Origin: Thiolinea disciformis DSM 14473
GTDB taxonomy: Bacteria; Pseudomonadota; Gammaproteobacteria; Thiotrichales; Thiotrichaceae
Length of the DNA: 64,000 nucleotides
Direction of reading: 5' to 3'
Assembly: GCF_000371925.1 (NCBI RefSeq)
Contig: NZ_AQVE01000002.1
Location: 124,001 to 188,000, forward strand
The translations under genes and the position numbers were made by a program. The notes beneath the pieces are model-generated. The model saw only the letters and a list, made by a program, of their open reading frames with translations. It searched no databases and had not been told where the DNA came from. Below are positions 56,042 through 64,000 of this stretch, one piece after another; the stretch's first letter is position 1; each line of letters starts with the position of its first letter.

Positions 56042-56497
56042 ATGTTCAAAACACGTATTCCACCGCCGGTTTATTTAGTCTTAGTGGCGTTCATGATGTG
56101 GCTATTGGACCGGTATGTTCCGGTTTTTATTTGGCTGGATGCGCCTTGGAACTACCTTGGCTTAGCGCTCATCAGTGTTGCTATTCTGGCTGATCTTTGG
56201 TCACTTGCCCTATTTTTTCGTGCGAAAACGACGCCTAATCCGCTTCACCCTGAGCGCAGCAAACGCTTAGTAATTTCAGGTTTGTATCGTTATACACGCA
56301 ATCCCATGTATCTCGGAATGTTAATTATGCTGGTGGGTTGGTGGATTTATTTAGGTAGTTTAACGCCTGTGGTGCTGTTGCCGCTGTTCGTGTGGGTGAT
56401 TACGAAGCAGCAAATTGAACCAGAAGAAGCGGCTTTAAGCCAAACCTTCGGTCAAGCGTATCGAGACTATCAGCAAACCGTGAGGCGTTGGCTTTGA
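56042..56497 (+). CDS. Isoprenylcysteine carboxyl methyltransferase-like membrane protein
   Basis: This 151-residue protein has four hydrophobic helices and the ICMT/PEMT family motif RYTRNPMYLGMLIMLVGW with a C-terminal EEAALSQTFGQAYRDYQQTV. The SAM-binding signature of the family is therefore present. Such bacterial proteins have no known prenylated substrate; some are linked to lipid or quinone methylation. I use the ATG at 56042, after AAAGG, rather than the TTG at 56003. It is transcribed alone and is followed by a LysE-type exporter after 140 bp. Confidence 0.8.
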   Translation: MFKTRIPPPVYLVLVAFMMWLLDRYVPVFIWLDAPWNYLGLALISVAILADLWSLALFFRAKTTPNPLHPERSKRLVISGLYRYTRNPMYLGMLIMLVGWWIYLGSLTPVVLLPLFVWVITKQQIEPEEAALSQTFGQAYRDYQQTVRRWL

Positions 56498-56637
56498 GCA
56501 GTACAGATCTGGGATTTAGAAAGCAGGCTCAGGCATTACAGATATAACTGTCATGCTTTAATTTGTGAATTTTAAATCTGTATTGGTTTATGGCGAGCTT
56601 TTATGCTGTGTCAGATTCGATTCGTGAGAAAATTATC

Positions 56638-57252
56638 ATGACTGCTCAGTTACTGCTTGCTATGTTCAGCTTTGCCTTTGTGACCTCGATTACGCCTGGC
56701 CCGAATAATCTAATGCTCTTAGCTTCGGGCGCGAATTTCGGCTTTAAGCGTACTATTCCGCATATGGTTGGCATTTCCATGGGAATGGCCTTATTGCTTA
56801 TTTTAACGCTAGCAGGCCTCGGCAGTTTATTTGTCGCTTGGCCAGCAGCGCAAACAGCATTAAAGCTAGTCGGAGTAGCTTATCTGTTATGGTTGGCTTG
56901 GAAAATTGCTAGCGCACCAGTAACAGATAACCAAGAGCCAGCCACGCATAAATCAATCGCTGCTCAGCCCATGCGTTGGTGGCAGGCCGTCTTGTTTCAA
57001 TTTGTTAATCCCAAAGCATGGATGATGGCTTTAGGGTCAGTCAGTAGTTTTACTTTGGCAGGCGAGCAATATCTGTGGTCTAGTTTAGTGTTGGTTATCA
57101 TGTTTACGGTCGTTAATTTGCCAACAGTCTCCGTGTGGGCAGGCTTTGGGGTTTTTATTCAACGCTTTTTGTCAAATACCCAGCGCCAGCGTTATTTTAA
57201 TCTCTTGATGGCTGGATTAACTGCTGCTACGGTGTTTATGATCGTAAGCTAA
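56638..57252 (+). CDS. LysE-family amino acid/metabolite exporter
   Basis: This is a 204-residue exporter from the ATG at 56638, with five or six helices. The family start FAFVTSITPGPNNLMLLASGANFGFKRT, here seen in pieces, is intact and includes the TPGPN motif; later VNPKAWMMALG is conserved. LysE/RhtB proteins export amino acids such as lysine, threonine or homoserine lactone; substrate is unknown. The in-frame ATG at 56590 adds polar residues absent from the family. It precedes an EamA-type transporter by 10 bp, so these two and the following gene form a small operon. Confidence 0.88.
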   Translation: MTAQLLLAMFSFAFVTSITPGPNNLMLLASGANFGFKRTIPHMVGISMGMALLLILTLAGLGSLFVAWPAAQTALKLVGVAYLLWLAWKIASAPVTDNQEPATHKSIAAQPMRWWQAVLFQFVNPKAWMMALGSVSSFTLAGEQYLWSSLVLVIMFTVVNLPTVSVWAGFGVFIQRFLSNTQRQRYFNLLMAGLTAATVFMIVS

Positions 57253-57262
57253 AGGACGCGTC

Positions 57263-58159
57263 ATGCCCAACACTGCTCGCCACGCACTCTTAATTCGCGC
57301 CATCCCGTTTCTGTTTGTATTTTTATGGAGTACCGGATTTATTGGGGCGAAATATGCGTTACCTTTTATCGAGCCGTTTTATTTACTCTTTATTCGGATG
57401 CTATGGACGCTGGCTATATTTTTCTTGCTGGCTGTAAGTTTAAAAGTCACTTGGCCTTCACCACGTCAAGCGATGCAACAAATGGTGACAGGCTTTCTGG
57501 TACATGGTGTTTATTTGGGCGGAGTTTTTGCAGCGATTAAAGCAGGTTTGCCAGCCGGTATTACGGCAATCGTGGTGGGCATTCAGCCGGTGCTGACTGC
57601 ATTTTTGAGTTGGAAGTTTTTAGGGGAAAAGCTCAACAAAATACAATGGCTCGGTTTGGCTTTCGGTTTAATCGGTGTGAGCACGATTGTTATCAGCACG
57701 CGCCTAACCAGTATTACGCAAGCTACGATTAATCATACGGCGTTATGGAGTGTTTTATTAGCGCTATTAGCTATTTCACTCGGGACACTTTACCAGAAAA
57801 AATTTGGTGCTGGGGTCAATCTAGTGGCGGGTTCATTCTGGCAGTATGTAAGCACGGCTTTACTGATGGGTATTTTAGCGTGGAGCTTTGAAACGCGCCA
57901 AGTGGTATGGGATCGGCAGCTAATCTTTGCCTTAATGTGGCTAGTGCTAGGGCTTTCGGTAAGTGCTATTTTGTTGCTGATGTATATGATTCGCGAAGGC
58001 GAGGCGGCCAAAGTAGCGAGTTATTTTTATCTGGTGCCACCAGTGACTAGCTTAGAGGCATGGCTTTTATTCGATGAAGCGTTGCCACCGATAGCCTTAG
58101 CTGCCATAGCCTTGACCATGCTGGGTGTTTATTTAGTGGTAAAACGACGTAGCTCATGA
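57263..58159 (+). CDS. EamA/DMT-family transporter
   Basis: This 298-residue protein has ten predicted helices in two EamA repeats. The first (about 12-140) contains FLWSTGFIGAKYALPFIEPF and KWKFLGEKL-type SWKFLGEKLNKIQWLGLAFGLIGV; the second contains FYLVPPVTSLEAWLLFDEALPP and ends in VKRRSS. DMT transporters export amino acids or other metabolites. A strong AAGGA site precedes the start. It overlaps the following gene by 4 bp (ATGA). Confidence 0.9.
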   Translation: MPNTARHALLIRAIPFLFVFLWSTGFIGAKYALPFIEPFYLLFIRMLWTLAIFFLLAVSLKVTWPSPRQAMQQMVTGFLVHGVYLGGVFAAIKAGLPAGITAIVVGIQPVLTAFLSWKFLGEKLNKIQWLGLAFGLIGVSTIVISTRLTSITQATINHTALWSVLLALLAISLGTLYQKKFGAGVNLVAGSFWQYVSTALLMGILAWSFETRQVVWDRQLIFALMWLVLGLSVSAILLLMYMIREGEAAKVASYFYLVPPVTSLEAWLLFDEALPPIALAAIALTMLGVYLVVKRRSS

Positions 58160-58602
58160 ACCCTCTGCGCATCCTATTCACGTTATTACGGTATTTATGG
58201 CCGGGTTTAATTACCCTAATGTTTCTGCCACTAGCGCCCTTAGCACGCGCTACCGGTGGTGATTTTGCGTGGCATACGGGGGTATTAGAAGTATGGGGGG
58301 GCGTGGTAGGGAAGAGCTTAAAGAAAGGCATTCCTTTATTCGGTTCGGTCGCTGCCATCACCTTAGGCCATGTGGTGGCAGGCTATTCTTATGCGTGTAT
58401 TCAAGCAACCCGTCGTCACGAACGGGTGCATGTGCGCCAATTTGAGCGCTGGGGCTTTTTCTTTCCGTTAGTGTATTGGCTAGCGGGGACTTGGTGCTTC
58501 CTCAAAGGTGGACGTTGGTATTGGGATAATCCGTTTGAGCAAGAAGCGCGTGCCGCCGAACAGCGAGGGCACGCCTCCCAACATCTACGTTTAATTAAGT
58601 AA
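58156..58602 (+). CDS. Membrane protein with an HExxH zinc-peptidase-like motif
   Basis: I do not recognise a named family for this 148-residue protein. It begins with a hydrophobic segment (LLRYLWPGLITLMFLPLAPLA), followed by a second (IPLFGSVAAITLGHVVAGYSYA). The sequence RRHERVHVRQFERWG contains an HExxH zinc motif (HERVH) just before a third hydrophobic stretch (FFFPLVYWLAGTWCFL). A possible third ligand is the Glu in NPFEQEARAAE, as in HExxH...E gluzincins. It could be a small membrane-bound protease, but catalysis is not shown. It overlaps the EamA gene by 4 bp and ends 8 bp into the convergent kynureninase gene. Confidence 0.7.
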   Translation: MNPLRILFTLLRYLWPGLITLMFLPLAPLARATGGDFAWHTGVLEVWGGVVGKSLKKGIPLFGSVAAITLGHVVAGYSYACIQATRRHERVHVRQFERWGFFFPLVYWLAGTWCFLKGGRWYWDNPFEQEARAAEQRGHASQHLRLIK

Positions 58603-59788
58603 CGGCTGCACGCTGTTTATATTCCGGTTTATCCCAAGTCCGATCTCGCATAATCTGTGTAATAATTTCTGTCGCACGCTTTACTTCTTCCAGACTAATA
58701 TACAAAGGCGTAAAGCCGAAACGCATAATATCGGGAGCTCGGAAATCGCCAATCACGCCTTGGGCAATACAGGCTTGCATCGCCGCGTATCCATGTGCAA
58801 AACGGAAGGAAACCTGGGAGCCACGCTGTTCCGGATCACGCGGACTCGCCAAACTAAGTTCGGGACAATGCGCTTCGATTTCTTTAATAAATAACTCTGA
58901 AAGCTCAATAGAACGTTGGCGTAGCTCCAGCATATTGACCCCTTTCCAAACGTCCAAGGCTGCTTCTAGGATGGAGGAGGAGATTACGGCAGGTGTACCA
59001 ACCCGCATACGTTCAATATCTTGAGCGGGTTGATAATCCAAATGAAAAGCGAAGGGGGCATTATGCCCCATCCAACCGGAGAGAGCAGGGCGAGCTTTAT
59101 CCAGTAAATGCGGTGCTACATAAATAAAAGCAGGTGCACCTGGCCCACCATTCAAGTATTTATAAGTGCAGCCAACCGCAAAATCAGCATTATCCGCGCT
59201 TAAATTAACCGGAATAGCACCGGCTGAATGTGCCAAATCCCAAATGGTTACTACCCCATGGGCATGAGCCTTTTCAATTAAACGCCGCATATCATGGCGT
59301 CGCCCTGTGCGATAATCGACCTCAGTGAGCATCAAAACGGCTACTTGGTCGTTAATAAAGTCCTCCACCTGTTCTGGCTCAGGCGTTACTAAGAGATGGC
59401 CTTGGTTTAAGGATTGTGCTAAGCCCTGTGCCATATAAAGATCGGTTGGAAAATTGCCTGAGTCGGACAGAATAATTTTTCGTTCTGGATTGAGCGCTAA
59501 GGCTGAGGCTAGGGCTTGATAAACTTTAATGGATAAAGTATCACCGATCACAATCGAGTTGTCAGGTGCGCCGACTAATTGAGAAATTTTATTGCCTACC
59601 CGTTTAGGTTGCTCCATCCAATGTGCGGTATTCCAAGCGCGAATTAGTTGTTGTCCCCATTCCTCGCGAATCACTTGTTCTGCACGTGCTGAGGCCGCTT
59701 TAGGCAAAACACCCAGCGAATTACCATCCAGATAAATAAGGTCAGGCGGAATATCAAATAAAGCGCGGGTGACAGTAAAGTCGGTCAT
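58595..59788 (-). CDS. kynU: Kynureninase
   Basis: This 397-residue PLP enzyme cleaves kynurenine to anthranilate and alanine, and 3-hydroxykynurenine to 3-hydroxyanthranilate. Motifs are LDGNSLGVLPKAA near the start, TIWDLAHSAGAIPVNLSA, the PLP lysine in VGCTYKYLNGGPGAPAFIYV, and the C-terminal RFGFTPLYISLEEV. GGGAGC precedes the ATG. Tryptophan or kynurenine degradation partners (kynA, kynB) are not seen beside it, so whether it serves degradation or anthranilate supply is open. It is convergent with the HExxH protein gene. Confidence 0.96.
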   Translation of the reverse strand: MTDFTVTRALFDIPPDLIYLDGNSLGVLPKAASARAEQVIREEWGQQLIRAWNTAHWMEQPKRVGNKISQLVGAPDNSIVIGDTLSIKVYQALASALALNPERKIILSDSGNFPTDLYMAQGLAQSLNQGHLLVTPEPEQVEDFINDQVAVLMLTEVDYRTGRRHDMRRLIEKAHAHGVVTIWDLAHSAGAIPVNLSADNADFAVGCTYKYLNGGPGAPAFIYVAPHLLDKARPALSGWMGHNAPFAFHLDYQPAQDIERMRVGTPAVISSSILEAALDVWKGVNMLELRQRSIELSELFIKEIEAHCPELSLASPRDPEQRGSQVSFRFAHGYAAMQACIAQGVIGDFRAPDIMRFGFTPLYISLEEVKRATEIITQIMRDRTWDKPEYKQRAAVT

Positions 59789-59887
59789 TAAGTTTGCTCC
59801 CTAGTCCAGCGCACTCAAATAGTGCGCCAGTAGGAAGTATAGGCCTTGTCATACACAAGATAAATGCTCTTGAGCGTCTATCGATAC

Positions 59888-60817
59888 TTAACGGGTATAG
59901 CGGCGTGTGTGATTGCCTAAAGGCATCGTATAAATGGTGCTTTCTACAATCGTATAAATCGTATCACCCGGATTGAGACGCATATAAGAAGCAGGTAGTG
60001 CTCTTGCGTAGCGGGCTGAGACGGATGCTTGCACTTGCTTGGAGCGACGCTTCTTGGCTAAGCGAGCCGCTTTAGCGCGCATGGTCATTTTTTTGCTGGG
60101 TTTAAAAGAGGCTCGGTACACTCTTGCATTATTAGAACGTTTTTGTTTTAACCAAGCGCGTTGTTTGGTAAAACGCATCGGTTTTGTTTTAGCAGTATAA
60201 CGCGCATATTTGACTTTAGGTTTGCGTGGCACATAACGCTGCGAGCCTCTGAGGCTAGTTCTTTTCTTATAACTGGCGGATCTCCAGCCTTGGGCTTTGC
60301 GTGAATGTTTATAAGCGCCTTGACCGGATAAAGTCGAATAAGCCGACATCACTTTGCGAACATAATCTTTATTGCGAATAACCCCGCCAGGGCGCACATT
60401 GCCTTCACCTGCATTATAGGCCGCAATAGCGCGCCGTGTATCGCCTTTGTAATAACGAATGAGATGTTTTAAATAACTTGCACCACCATGGACATTGTCC
60501 CAAGGGTTATAGCCACTACGCACATTAAAGCGCGCTGCGGTACCAGGCATCAGCTGCATTAAACCTTTTTCACCCGAGGTACCGCGCGCCGTACTTTTAA
60601 AACAACTTTCTACCGCAATAACTGCTTTAATTAAATCTTCTTGTACGCCGTGACTTCGTGAAGCACTACGAATACTATCTTCATAATTTTGTGCTTTATT
60701 TTCTAAACTGGAACGACTTAACGTATGGCATCCTGCTGCTGCGGCTGGCTTTATACAGCCAATTGCCGCAAGCGAGGCCAATGCAATAATATTGGCCGAG
60801 ATTCCTGAATGGTTCAT
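59888..60817 (-). CDS. Lytic transglycosylase with basic C-terminal tail
   Basis: This protein of 309 residues from the ATG at 60817 has a signal peptide with a Cys at 21 (LAAIGC) that may act as a lipobox; a standard cleavage near AAAAG is the alternative. The SLT domain (about 45-155) has the catalytic Glu70 in VIAVESCFKSTARG, then KGLMQLMPGTAARF and the AAYNAGEGNV motif of family 1 transglycosylases. Residues about 170-270 are extremely rich in Lys, Arg and aromatic residues, with about one third basic. The very C-terminus (PGDTIYTIVESTIYTMP) is beta-like. GAGAG upstream of ATG is the probable ribosome binding site. The tail could bind anionic polymers. Confidence 0.85.
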   Translation of the reverse strand: MNHSGISANIIALASLAAIGCIKPAAAAGCHTLSRSSLENKAQNYEDSIRSASRSHGVQEDLIKAVIAVESCFKSTARGTSGEKGLMQLMPGTAARFNVRSGYNPWDNVHGGASYLKHLIRYYKGDTRRAIAAYNAGEGNVRPGGVIRNKDYVRKVMSAYSTLSGQGAYKHSRKAQGWRSASYKKRTSLRGSQRYVPRKPKVKYARYTAKTKPMRFTKQRAWLKQKRSNNARVYRASFKPSKKMTMRAKAARLAKKRRSKQVQASVSARYARALPASYMRLNPGDTIYTIVESTIYTMPLGNHTRRYTR

Positions 60818-61015
60818 GATTTCTCTCAAATAATAACACCGATATAAATAGCACTGTCGATTTAGTAAGCTAGGTCAATGACTTAGCTGAATATAATGTG
60901 AATGCTGCACAGCTTTTTAGTCAGTGTGATGAGATTATGCAAATAAACTTTATTAAGCTTGTATTAAGCTTGGTTATTTTAATGCCTAATATTGAAGCAG
61001 TTTTTTGGAATTAAT

Positions 61016-61876
61016 CTAAGGATTCGCCGGAATTTCTCGATGGCGAATTGCCACATTTTCGCCCAATTGCTGATGAAAATGACGATATAACTGCTCGGCA
61101 ATATACACAGAGCGATGGCGCCCACCCGTACAACCAATAGACACGGTGACATAAGAACGTTGGCAATGATCTAAATCTTCTAACCAAAAACTTAAAAATT
61201 GCTGGATATGTTGTTGCATTAAATGCACGCGCTCATGCTGTTCTAACCAAGTAATAATAGCTGCGTCTCGACCGGTGAGCGTGCGTAATTCAGGTATCCA
61301 ATAAGGATTAGGGAGGCAGCGCACATCAAAGATGAAATCGGAATCTGATGGGGTTTGGTGTTTGAAACCAAACGATTGAAATAAGAGTGAAAAGGAACTA
61401 TGTGCTTGGCCGGTGAGTCTTAAGCGTAATAAAGCACCCAATTCATAAATGCTGGATTGTGAAGTATCAATGCGCCAGTCAGCCTGAGCAGCCAGTTCTT
61501 CTAACAAAGCTTTTTCTAATTTAATCGCCTCACGCAATTTTTGTTCTTCGTGGGCAAGCGGGTGTTGGCGACGCGACTCATGATAGCGTTTTAGAATGAT
61601 TTCGTGATTGGCGTATAAATAAATCAATTTGGTATCCGGATGCACTAAGCGGATACGGTTGAGGATTTGTGGAATATCACGTAGGTTTTCCTTACCACCT
61701 CGAATATCAATACCAATGGCTAGACGCTTTAGACTGGCAATCTGGGGTGTTTGTAAGAGTGCCTCAATTAATTGAGCGGGCAGGTTATCAATACAGTAAT
61801 ACCCATTGTCTTCCAAGGTTTGTAGGGCGTAACTTTTTCCTGCACCAGACATGCCGCTAATAATAATAATTTGCAT
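61016..61876 (-). CDS. rapZ: RNase adapter protein RapZ
   Basis: This 286-residue NTP-binding protein has the P-loop GMSGAGKSYAL and the characteristic segments YCIDNLPAQLIEAL, IDIRGGKENLRDI, FDVRCLPNPYWIPELR and SIGCTGGRHRSVYIAEQL. In E. coli it senses glucosamine-6-phosphate and guides RNase E to the small RNA GlmZ. The usual rpoN-hpf-ptsN-rapZ order holds except that no ptsN lies between hpf and rapZ. The 208 bp gap to hpf carries a strong stem-loop instead. No sRNA gene of the GlmY/GlmZ type is seen in the window. Confidence 0.96.
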   Translation of the reverse strand: MQIIIISGMSGAGKSYALQTLEDNGYYCIDNLPAQLIEALLQTPQIASLKRLAIGIDIRGGKENLRDIPQILNRIRLVHPDTKLIYLYANHEIILKRYHESRRQHPLAHEEQKLREAIKLEKALLEELAAQADWRIDTSQSSIYELGALLRLRLTGQAHSSFSLLFQSFGFKHQTPSDSDFIFDVRCLPNPYWIPELRTLTGRDAAIITWLEQHERVHLMQQHIQQFLSFWLEDLDHCQRSYVTVSIGCTGGRHRSVYIAEQLYRHFHQQLGENVAIRHREIPANP

Positions 61877-61991
61877 TGCACCGCCTCTAATCTGCTCTTC
61901 TAGTTATAAGTTAGTGTAGGTAAGTTTGATGAGCTAACAAATAAGGTTTGAGTAGTGAATTAATAATAAGTAACGAATGACGGGGGTTGAA

Positions 61992-62025
61992 AACAGTATG
62001 CAAATAGGCATGTTTGCATACTGTT
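61992..62025 (-). terminator. Stem-loop downstream of hpf
   Basis: A perfect 13 bp stem (AACAGTATGCAAA/TTTGCATACTGTT) with an 8 nt loop lies between hpf and rapZ. On the minus strand TTTTCAACCCC follows, so the T run is short. It may terminate the rpoN-hpf transcript or process it before rapZ. Confidence 0.55.
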
Positions 62026-62084
62026 GGTTTCAGCTTAAGCCTAGTTAGCTTGTTGCTAACACGCTATATTTTTCGAATAAAGGT

Positions 62085-62429
62085 TCAGTCCATTTCAGCC
62101 ATAAGCTGTTGTGTTTCGCGGCGTAAGGCGGCATCGCGATGATGATCTTTAAGTTTCGCTTTATGTTTAAGTACTTGGCGATCTAGTTTATCCATTAAGC
62201 CATCCACGGCGGCATACATGTTTTCTTGGGTATCATTCGCAAAAATCTGACTACCACTCACGTTAATAGAAGCTTCCGCTTTATGACGTGTTTTGTTCTC
62301 AACTTCCAGAATGACATGCACATTAATCACTTGGTCAAAATGACGTTTAATGCGTTCAAATTTCTCACGGACATAGTTGTGAAGGGCAGTAGTGACTTCG
62401 AGATTGTGACCGGTAATTTCTAATTGCAT
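62085..62429 (-). CDS. hpf: Ribosome hibernation promoting factor (short HPF)
   Basis: This 114-residue short-form HPF/YfiA protein folds as beta-alpha-beta-beta-beta-alpha and binds the 30S subunit to stall ribosomes in stationary phase. The family start MQLEITGHNLEVTTALHNYVREKFERIKRHF and the later DTQENMYAAVDGLMDKLDRQVLKHKAKL are recognisable in part. The C-terminal dimerisation domain of long HPF is absent, as in enteric bacteria. The gene lies 60 bp downstream of rpoN, the conserved neighbour order. Confidence 0.96.
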   Translation of the reverse strand: MQLEITGHNLEVTTALHNYVREKFERIKRHFDQVINVHVILEVENKTRHKAEASINVSGSQIFANDTQENMYAAVDGLMDKLDRQVLKHKAKLKDHHRDAALRRETQQLMAEMD

Positions 62430-62488
62430 GTATACAACTCCTATTCAGGTCAAACAACAAAGACTAGTTGGCTCACGCCAAGCATCAG

Positions 62489-63991
62489 TTAACTCGTGAC
62501 TAAGGTTTTTCGTTCATGTGAGGAAGGAATCGCCAGAGCTTCACGGTATTTGGCGACAGTGCGCCGAGCGACATTAATGCCTTGATCGCGTAATAGTTGC
62601 GTCAAAGTACTGTCGCTTAAGGGAGCGGAACTATTCTCCTTCGCAATTAATTGTTTGATCATGGCGCGAATCGCGGTGGACGAACAGCTAGAGCCAGTAT
62701 CGGTATCCAACTGACTCGAGAAAAAATATTTAAATTCGAAAATACCACGAGGGGTGTACATATATTTATTAGTAGTAACACGAGAAATAGTAGATTCGTG
62801 CATTTCCAACTCGTCTGCAATATCCCGTAAAATTAAGGGCTTCATGGCTTGTTCGCCATACTGCATGAAAGCATTTTGGCGTTCTACGATAGCTTTTGCG
62901 ACATTTAAAATCGTGGTGTTACGGCTTTCCAAACTACGAATCAACCAACGTGCTTGTTGTAAATTATTTTTAAGATAACTGGCATCAGCACCACTTTTAA
63001 CTTGACCGATCAAGTTGGCGTAGGTGTGATTAATTTGTAAATCCGGAGTGACTTTCGAGTTAAGTGAAACCACCCATTTATCGCGTACTTTATGAACAAA
63101 CACATCAGGCGTGATGTAGTCCGTTTTACTTTCTGAGAACGCATTACCGGGTTTTGGCTGTAAAGTACGCAAAAGTATGAGCACCGCTTCAAGCCTCTCC
63201 TGATTTATTTTTAAGCGCCTTTGGATCTCTTTATAGTCTCGTTTCTCCAATAAGTCTAGATGGTTTTCTACCAGTTTAAGGGCTAAAGCTTGTACAACGG
63301 AGGCTGGTTGTTGGCGTTGTAATTGAATTAACAGACATTCACGTAGATCACGCGCCCCCACACCGATGGGATCTAGATGTTGGATATATTTTAAAACAGT
63401 CTCAATATCCTCGATTTCTATAGGGATTTCATCACGCAGACTGGCTAAAATATCCTCCAGACTGTCGCGTAAATAACCTGCTTCATCCAAACAACCAATC
63501 AACACTTCAGCAATGCGCTTATCAATGGCTGTTAAGTTGCTCATGCGCACCTGCCACAGTAAATGCTCTTGCAAACCCTCATCGCTGTCTGATTGATTTT
63601 CTAGAAACGCTTGGTTATCGGCATCGTCGCTATTTGAGTTGGTACTGGAGCTGGTGTCATAGACCTCATCCCAGCCAGTATCCATGTTTAACTCTTCTGG
63701 AATAACGCTATCCATAGAGCCTAGCTCAGGATCATGTATTTCAGGGGGATTTGCTAGGTTATCACTAGCTTCCATTTCATTTTCTTGTCGAGTTTGCGCT
63801 TCGTCAAACGATTCGTTTTGGCTGAGCTCGCCTTCATCCGCTAATTGTAATAAAGGATTTTCTTCCAAGGCCTGTTGAATTTCCTCCTGTAGTTCGATAG
63901 AGGAAAGCTGCAACAAACGAATGGCTTGTTGTAATTGCGGGGTCATGGACAGATTCTGTCCAATGCGGATATCAAGTCCTTGTCTTAGCAT
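62489..63991 (-). CDS. rpoN: RNA polymerase sigma-54 factor
   Basis: Sigma-54 of 500 residues is near the right edge and complete. Region I (LRQGLDIRIGQNLSMTPQLQQAIRLLQLSS, partly shown) activates with enhancer-binding proteins. An acidic, Asp/Glu- and Ser-rich linker spans about 50-140. The core-binding and HTH domains follow (MHESTISRVTTNKYM). The RpoN box, here ARRTVAKYREALAIPSS, closes the protein. The start has the family MLRQGL. Downstream come hpf and rapZ; the upstream lptB-type gene would lie outside the window. Confidence 0.98.
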   Translation of the reverse strand: MLRQGLDIRIGQNLSMTPQLQQAIRLLQLSSIELQEEIQQALEENPLLQLADEGELSQNESFDEAQTRQENEMEASDNLANPPEIHDPELGSMDSVIPEELNMDTGWDEVYDTSSSTNSNSDDADNQAFLENQSDSDEGLQEHLLWQVRMSNLTAIDKRIAEVLIGCLDEAGYLRDSLEDILASLRDEIPIEIEDIETVLKYIQHLDPIGVGARDLRECLLIQLQRQQPASVVQALALKLVENHLDLLEKRDYKEIQRRLKINQERLEAVLILLRTLQPKPGNAFSESKTDYITPDVFVHKVRDKWVVSLNSKVTPDLQINHTYANLIGQVKSGADASYLKNNLQQARWLIRSLESRNTTILNVAKAIVERQNAFMQYGEQAMKPLILRDIADELEMHESTISRVTTNKYMYTPRGIFEFKYFFSSQLDTDTGSSCSSTAIRAMIKQLIAKENSSAPLSDSTLTQLLRDQGINVARRTVAKYREALAIPSSHERKTLVTS

Positions 63992-64000
63992 TTGTTATTC

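Noticed and set aside
60940-61000. Repeated TATTAAGCTT motif as a regulatory array
   Set aside because: Only two copies in an AT-rich gap; no spacing or strand logic and no known binding site.

Overview
The window looks like a chromosomal segment of a gammaproteobacterium with intermediate base composition. Housekeeping genes (glyA-nrdR-ribD-ribE, gcvTHP, uvrC-pgsA, uvrB, rpoN-hpf-rapZ) are typical of that class. A type IV pilus chemotaxis (Pil-Chp) cluster, a quinohemoprotein amine dehydrogenase operon and aromatic and carnitine catabolism fit an aerobic, surface-moving environmental organism. A filamentous member of the Thiotrichales (Thiothrix/Thiolinea/Thiofilum group) is my best guess, but it is an inference: no rRNA or other decisive marker is present. 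No insertion sequence, prophage, CRISPR array, rRNA or tRNA was seen.

Layout. 1-3.2 kb: the 3' end of a quinohemoprotein amine dehydrogenase operon (beta subunit, QhpF-type ABC exporter, QhpE-type subtilase). 3.2-6.0 kb: PhoP/PhoQ-like two-component pair and a small PepSY-like periplasmic protein, all leftward. 6.6-15.4 kb: one-carbon and riboflavin block (glyA, nrdR, ribD, ribE, an M23 peptidase, then gcvT-gcvH-gcvP behind a tandem glycine riboswitch whose expression platform is a strong terminator). 15.4-18.3 kb: leftward atl-uvrC-pgsA. 18.4-20.4 kb: two poorly characterised proteins. 20.5-22.1 kb: App1-type phosphatase and glyoxalase I. 22.1-28.5 kb: leftward Pil-Chp chemosensory operon. 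28.7-34.2 kb: leftward dppABCDF dipeptide transporter with a stem-loop between dppA and dppB. 34.4-38.2 kb: L,D-transpeptidase, a cysteine-synthase-fold enzyme and a PabB-PabC fusion.

38.2-45.7 kb is the most coherent catabolic island. A GlxA/CdhR-type AraC regulator is divergent from five rightward genes: BKACE (dehydrocarnitine cleavage), carnitine dehydrogenase fused to a thioesterase, acyl-CoA dehydrogenase, ADP-forming acyl-CoA synthetase and CaiD. Together they could take gamma-butyrobetaine or crotonobetaine through carnitine to glycine betaine plus acetoacetate. The ADP-forming synthetase would replace the usual AMP-forming CaiC-type ligase or CaiB CoA-transferase. 45.8-49.7 kb: GGCT-fold protein, a VOC protein divergent from soxR across a textbook SoxR box, and a ligI-galD pair from 4,5-cleavage aromatic catabolism. 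49.8-55.9 kb: a Ca2+/H+-type antiporter, a large Roco-type GTPase with an alanine-rich amino-terminal repeat, and uvrB. 56-60.8 kb: small membrane proteins and exporters (ICMT-like, LysE, EamA, a membrane protein with an HExxH motif), kynureninase and a lytic transglycosylase with a very basic tail. 61-64 kb: rapZ, hpf and rpoN, with no ptsN between hpf and rapZ.

The most interesting candidates are the rewired carnitine/butyrobetaine operon, the Ala-rich Roco GTPase, the atl-uvrC coupling, the SoxR-controlled VOC gene, the QhpE subtilase lacking the usual oxyanion Asn, and the membrane HExxH protein.
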